The translations under genes and the position numbers were made by a program. From Tanypteryx hageni (Eukaryota; Arthropoda; Insecta; Odonata; Petaluridae): a DNA stretch of 64,000 nt. The stretch is from NCBI GenBank assembly GCA_028673005.1, contig CM054117.1:34692561-34756560 (forward strand), in the 5' to 3' direction. Shown here piece by piece: positions 60,901 through 64,000 of this stretch; the stretch's first letter is position 1; each line of letters starts with the position of its first letter. Below the pieces are notes generated by a model. That model searched no databases. It was not told the origin of the DNA and was given only the letters and a program-made list of their open reading frames with translations.

Positions 60901-62676
60901 TAAAAGACAATAGAATATTGGTTTGCTGCCCACACGGGCTACCTGCGTCAACGACACCCTTCACTTGCTTCAGCTACCTCGGCCCTACGCTCTTCGCATT
61001 TATTCCGTTAATCTGAAATAATTTTTAGAACTCATTTTGTCAAGAATTTTTTTATTCGGAAAGATTTTTCTCCGAAGCAGCTGTTCCGAAATATAACTTT
61101 CTAGATATTTTAAGCGTCCGCCATTTTGTTTTAAGATTGCGGTTGATAATTTAATTAGTACTCTATTGGTCTTCTGGCTAGTAGAAAATAAATGGCGTTT
61201 ACCGCATTTCTGCACGACAAATAGTTTTTGAGATACTGAGGAGACACAAAGGCGTATGGATAGACAATTGGGAAAATATGTATAGGATTTTTAATATAAA
61301 TATTCACTTTTAGATTACATATATTAGTTTCAGCAATTGGTTTTTTGTACATTAATTAAACAGAATTTCTAGTATTTTTTTCAATAGATGTATTATATTA
61401 AATCGTAAAAAGGAATGATTGAGTTAATGAAGGTAAACATTTTTGCTTCATTTCGAGAGAAAATTGAAGCAAAACTAAATCAGTTCCAGTATATATTACG
61501 CTTATATTACGAATCCAATTTACAAATGAGAAAGACTTATCTTCTCCTTATATACCTTTTCTTCGTCCTCTGACAAAACCCATGTAATTATTAATCCGTC
61601 GAATCCATGATTCTGAAGAATTGCAACAGCGCTTCTTACATAAATTGACCTTTCAGAGTTCGTCTTTGGTATCTGTTAAAAAAAACATGGCAGCTGAGTA
61701 ATGGGCAAAGTGAGATTTTATTCAGACATATTAAATGCTCTTAGTAGTAAATATTAATTTTTGTGGACTTAAAATGAAAACGAGAAAACTTGAATATCTC
61801 ATCAAACGATTTCATTTTCATTAATTAACACTTGTACCATTGTAATTCATCTAGGCAATAAATTCTGATTTTAATAAGGCTGTTATGGAGGAATTTCTTT
61901 TACGTAATAATTGCTTTCGTCTAGTACTTTAGCATTTAGCCTCCGCACACTCTCTTAAAACAACTATAAGAGTTCGTTCTGTAGCTGACCTTAGTCCCGT
62001 CCCATACACCGACGTTAAGTAGAACCTTTAATTCCGGGTTAATCTCCTTCAGCTTCGTTAATCTATCATAGTAACCTTCAAGTCAGAAAAAATTGAGAGT
62101 TATTAGAAGGACGATTAAAATTTAGAAAATTTAATTTCCGATAGTGCGCGAAGAATAAAATAGAAGGTTTAAAATGAGCTCATTTAGAGCAAGAAAATTG
62201 CTTGAAAATTATGTCTATTTAATGTGAAAGAGTAACCCTCATGCTAATAATTAACAAAATGAAGCCCGACTAAAATTTATCCCTCTTCGGTATAATAATC
62301 ACGCCTAACCTTTTCCGCCATTGTCATAATAGGCATCTCTTGCGTTTGTGGGCACTACTGCTCCGGTTTCATTGTTGAGTTCTGCATTGCCGTAAACCAG
62401 ATGAGTACACAGCGTTACATCTATGTCTTCCGGTTCCAGAATCTCTCCGAAAGAATCTTGTTCTGCGGCGTAGTAACATAATACTCGTTTTTTCTCGTCC
62501 GTTACTTGAGTTCCTTCTAAAAGATTTTAAAGTTTAATCTCTTGCCGTTCTAAATTAACTCAATGGAATTTACTTAATCTTTTTTGTAAATACTCTAGAA
62601 TATATCTAGAAGCTTACTTACCAATAACTAGTAGTAACTGTAAAAGTCCAACGACGATAACCCTGAAGTTATTCAT
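51927..62676 (-). CDS. GH18 chitinase-like protein, gene 2 (donor of exon 7 lost)
   Basis: Exons parallel gene 1: 62622-62676, 62310-62516, 61990-62075, 61556-61672, 60498-60637, 60295-60382, exon 7 up to 60073, 52961-53092, 51927-52082. Each exon is open and, except at the exon 7 end, bordered by GT-AG. The catalytic strand reads 'FDGLIITWVLSE', again without the Asp/Glu set. Cleft motifs are 'VLLNVGVWDG' (closer to canonical VGGW than gene 1) and 'VMTFNYW'. At the exon 7 end about 26 bases, including the donor seen in gene 1, are deleted. AAA/GTCCAT at 59897/59896 would restore phase ('GGPPEIGYK' then 'LVKWFG'), giving about 385 aa, but is a weak site. A SINE and a 3.25-kb hAT sit in intron 7. 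It could be a gene or a fresh pseudogene. Confidence 0.7.
54972..58223 (+). mobile_element. hAT transposon, full length, decayed transposase
   Basis: Ends: CAGGGTTCCCTCTAA at the left and, inverted, CATAGTTCCCTCTAA at the right. Flanks CTTACAAT (54964-54971) and CTTAAAAT (58224-58231) match at 7 of 8 bases, fitting a hAT duplication. The transposase spans several frames. It has a BED-like zinc-binding N-terminus (55301-55735, 'CLICKIC' ... 'HLSTNIH'), 'ALIIDESTDI' (55695-55994), and 'MFTSDDASVMLAKNND' with 'KQHCVAHRQDLGS' (55948-56217). A hAT dimerisation-like end, 'FQASGSGCERGFSLMNKIK', lies at about 56975-57035. TIRs and protein resemble the Tip100/Zaphod type of hAT. Multiple frameshifts and stops, so inactive. 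57180-58200 is non-coding 3' sequence; a 79-codon frame at 57362 shows no domain. Confidence 0.85.
59490..59873 (-). mobile_element. tRNA-derived SINE with target-site duplication
   Basis: 384 bases are flanked on both sides by GACTGAACGT (59480-59489, 59874-59883). The corresponding place in gene 1 (about 44232-44241) has one near-match copy and no insertion. On the minus strand the head has an A box TGGTGTAGTGG (about 59850-59860) and a B-box variant GGTTCTAATCC (59793-59803), followed by a body that includes 'gggacgttaagcagttg' and an AT-rich tail. Confidence 0.8.
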
Positions 62677-62741
62677 TCTTGAATGAGGGAAAATTCTAAA
62701 AGGAAAAATATCCACAGAAATTAAATTATTAATGTGGTTAT

Positions 62742-64000
62742 CTCATCATCATAGGTAGTCTGTCCGTAGACAGGTCCGTGATTATTCATGGTTAAACCTG
62801 GTTCTCCATATACTCCTATTTTCCGCTGTCCTCTTCATATCTTGATAACTCTCTTTCCCTTTCAAATCGTCTATCAGCTGATACCTTTTCCTACCTCTTT
62901 CCCTTTTCCCATCTAGTTTTCCTTCTAACACATCTTTAATCATACTTTTTCTCCTCATGTAATGTCCAACCCAGTTAGCCTTCCTCTTTCTGATAGTCTG
63001 TATAATCATTCGCTTCTCTCCTATTCTTCGTAGCACTTCATCGTTTTTCATCCTATCTGTCCATTTTATCTTCAGAATTCTCCTCCAAGTCCACATTTCA
63101 AAGCTTTCCAAGTATTTGATGTCATTTTTCCTTAGCGTCCATGTTTCTGCCCCATACAATGCTATACTCCATACGTAGCATTTTATCAACTTCTTGCGGA
63201 CATCTTCCCTAATATTCCCTGTAAGTAGTTGTTTCTTTCTCCTGAAAGCCGCTTTTGCTTTTCCTATTCTAGTTTTGATCTCATCCGTACATTTTGCCTC
63301 TCGTGTTATGATACTTCCAAGGTATTTATATTCTGAAACTTGTTCTAATGGCTTTCCCCCAATAGTTATGTTCAGATTCTCTTCTTTACCCGATATTCGA
63401 ATGACCTTGGATTTTTCTGTATTTATTTCCATACCGTATTTTCTACCTGTTATCACTAGTCTATTTATCATTTTTTGTAGTTCCTCTTCCTTTCTTGCTA
63501 GAAGTACTTGATCATCTGCGTATTTTACTGTTCTTATAATCCTTCCTCCAATTTTGAAATCCCCTGTGCCTTCTAAAGCTTCTTGCATTAGACTTTCTCC
63601 ATATATATTGAATAGGGTTGGCGATAGGCAGCAGCCTTGTCTTACTCCTCTACCGATATTTATTCCGCAGGTGTCCACATTCTCAAACCTGACCTTTACA
63701 ACTTGATTCTCATATAGATTCCTAATCAGTCTCCTGTCTTTCCAGTCTACACCTATATCCTTTAATATCTTCATCAACTTTACCCAATTTACTCTATCAA
63801 AGGCCTTCTGCCAGTCTACGAAACATGCGCAGATATCTTGACTGTATTCTATTGCCCTTTCTGATATGATTCTAACTACTCCTATAGCATCTCTAGTTCC
63901 TCGTCTTTTTCTGAAGCCGAATTGATCTTCCCCTATTATTTCTTCTGCCTTTTTCTCCAGCCTTTTATTAAGAATCCTCGTGATGATCTTCGATGTGTGT
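62742..64000 (-). mobile_element. RTE/BovB-like LINE, better preserved copy, runs off the window
   Basis: Reverse transcriptase and C-terminal part, open from the window edge to a stop at 62782. It has 'AFDRVNW', 'GVRQGCCLSPTLFNIY', an intact 'KYADDQVLLARKEE', 'YKYLGSIITREAKC', and a C-terminal 'WVGHYMRRKSM' region. A very short 3' UTR ends in a GATGATGA-type tail at 62742-62750, as in RTE elements. Very similar to 16309-17600, but without its stop and YEDD change. It is inserted where gene 1 has its leader intron, about 66 bases from the gene 2 start codon. The 5' part lies outside the window. Confidence 0.9.

Noticed and set aside
1..64000. CRISPR arrays, rRNA genes, prophage or operon-type gene clusters
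   Set aside because: No regularly spaced short repeats with unique spacers, no rRNA-like sequence and no compact gene runs; spliced genes and LINEs show a eukaryotic genome.

Overview
The window looks like AT-rich, transposon-dense nuclear DNA from an arthropod, most likely an insect. The signs are GT-AG spliced genes, RTE/BovB-like and Jockey-like LINEs, tRNA-derived SINEs, and hAT, piggyBac-like and Helitron-like elements. There is also a MADF-bearing MITE, a THAP fragment, long (TA)n tracts, and a TCAGT-type initiator at the one promoter I can propose. I see no bacterial genes, rRNA or CRISPR array. I cannot name the species.

The only clear host genes form a small tandem family of chitinase-like (GH18) secreted proteins on the minus strand. 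Gene 1 (47010 down to 40085) can be assembled from nine coding exons with consistent phases and GT-AG junctions into about 374 residues, with a signal peptide, a likely non-coding first exon and a core promoter. Gene 2 (62676 down to 51927) has the same exons but has lost the exon 7 splice donor. It also carries a SINE and a hAT in intron 7 and an RTE LINE in the region matching gene 1's leader intron. Gene 3 (2312-3463) keeps only the last two exons. All lack the catalytic glutamate motif wherever that exon is present, and the conserved cleft tryptophan is also replaced, so these are non-enzymatic chitinase-like proteins.

Layout. 1-6915 is a near-identical copy of about 49613-56549 and breaks off inside a hAT element. 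6916-12334 is mostly featureless, with a CT-rich tract and a SINE-like repeat. 12335-25995 is bounded by inverted hAT ends and the same 8-bp target duplication, so it reads as one hAT that has grown into a 13.7-kb nest of Helitrons, an RTE LINE and MITEs. 26004-38950 holds purine tracts, a piggyBac-like MITE, a 22-bp minisatellite, a decayed Jockey-like LINE, a THAP fragment and (TA)n tracts. 38955-64000 holds GH18 genes 1 and 2 with their insertions, ending in a second, better preserved RTE copy.

Biologically, the window records a non-enzymatic chitinase-like family growing by tandem and segmental duplication, while transposons erode one copy and truncate another. Because the paralogues are so close, several insertions can be dated by comparing filled and empty sites within the window itself.
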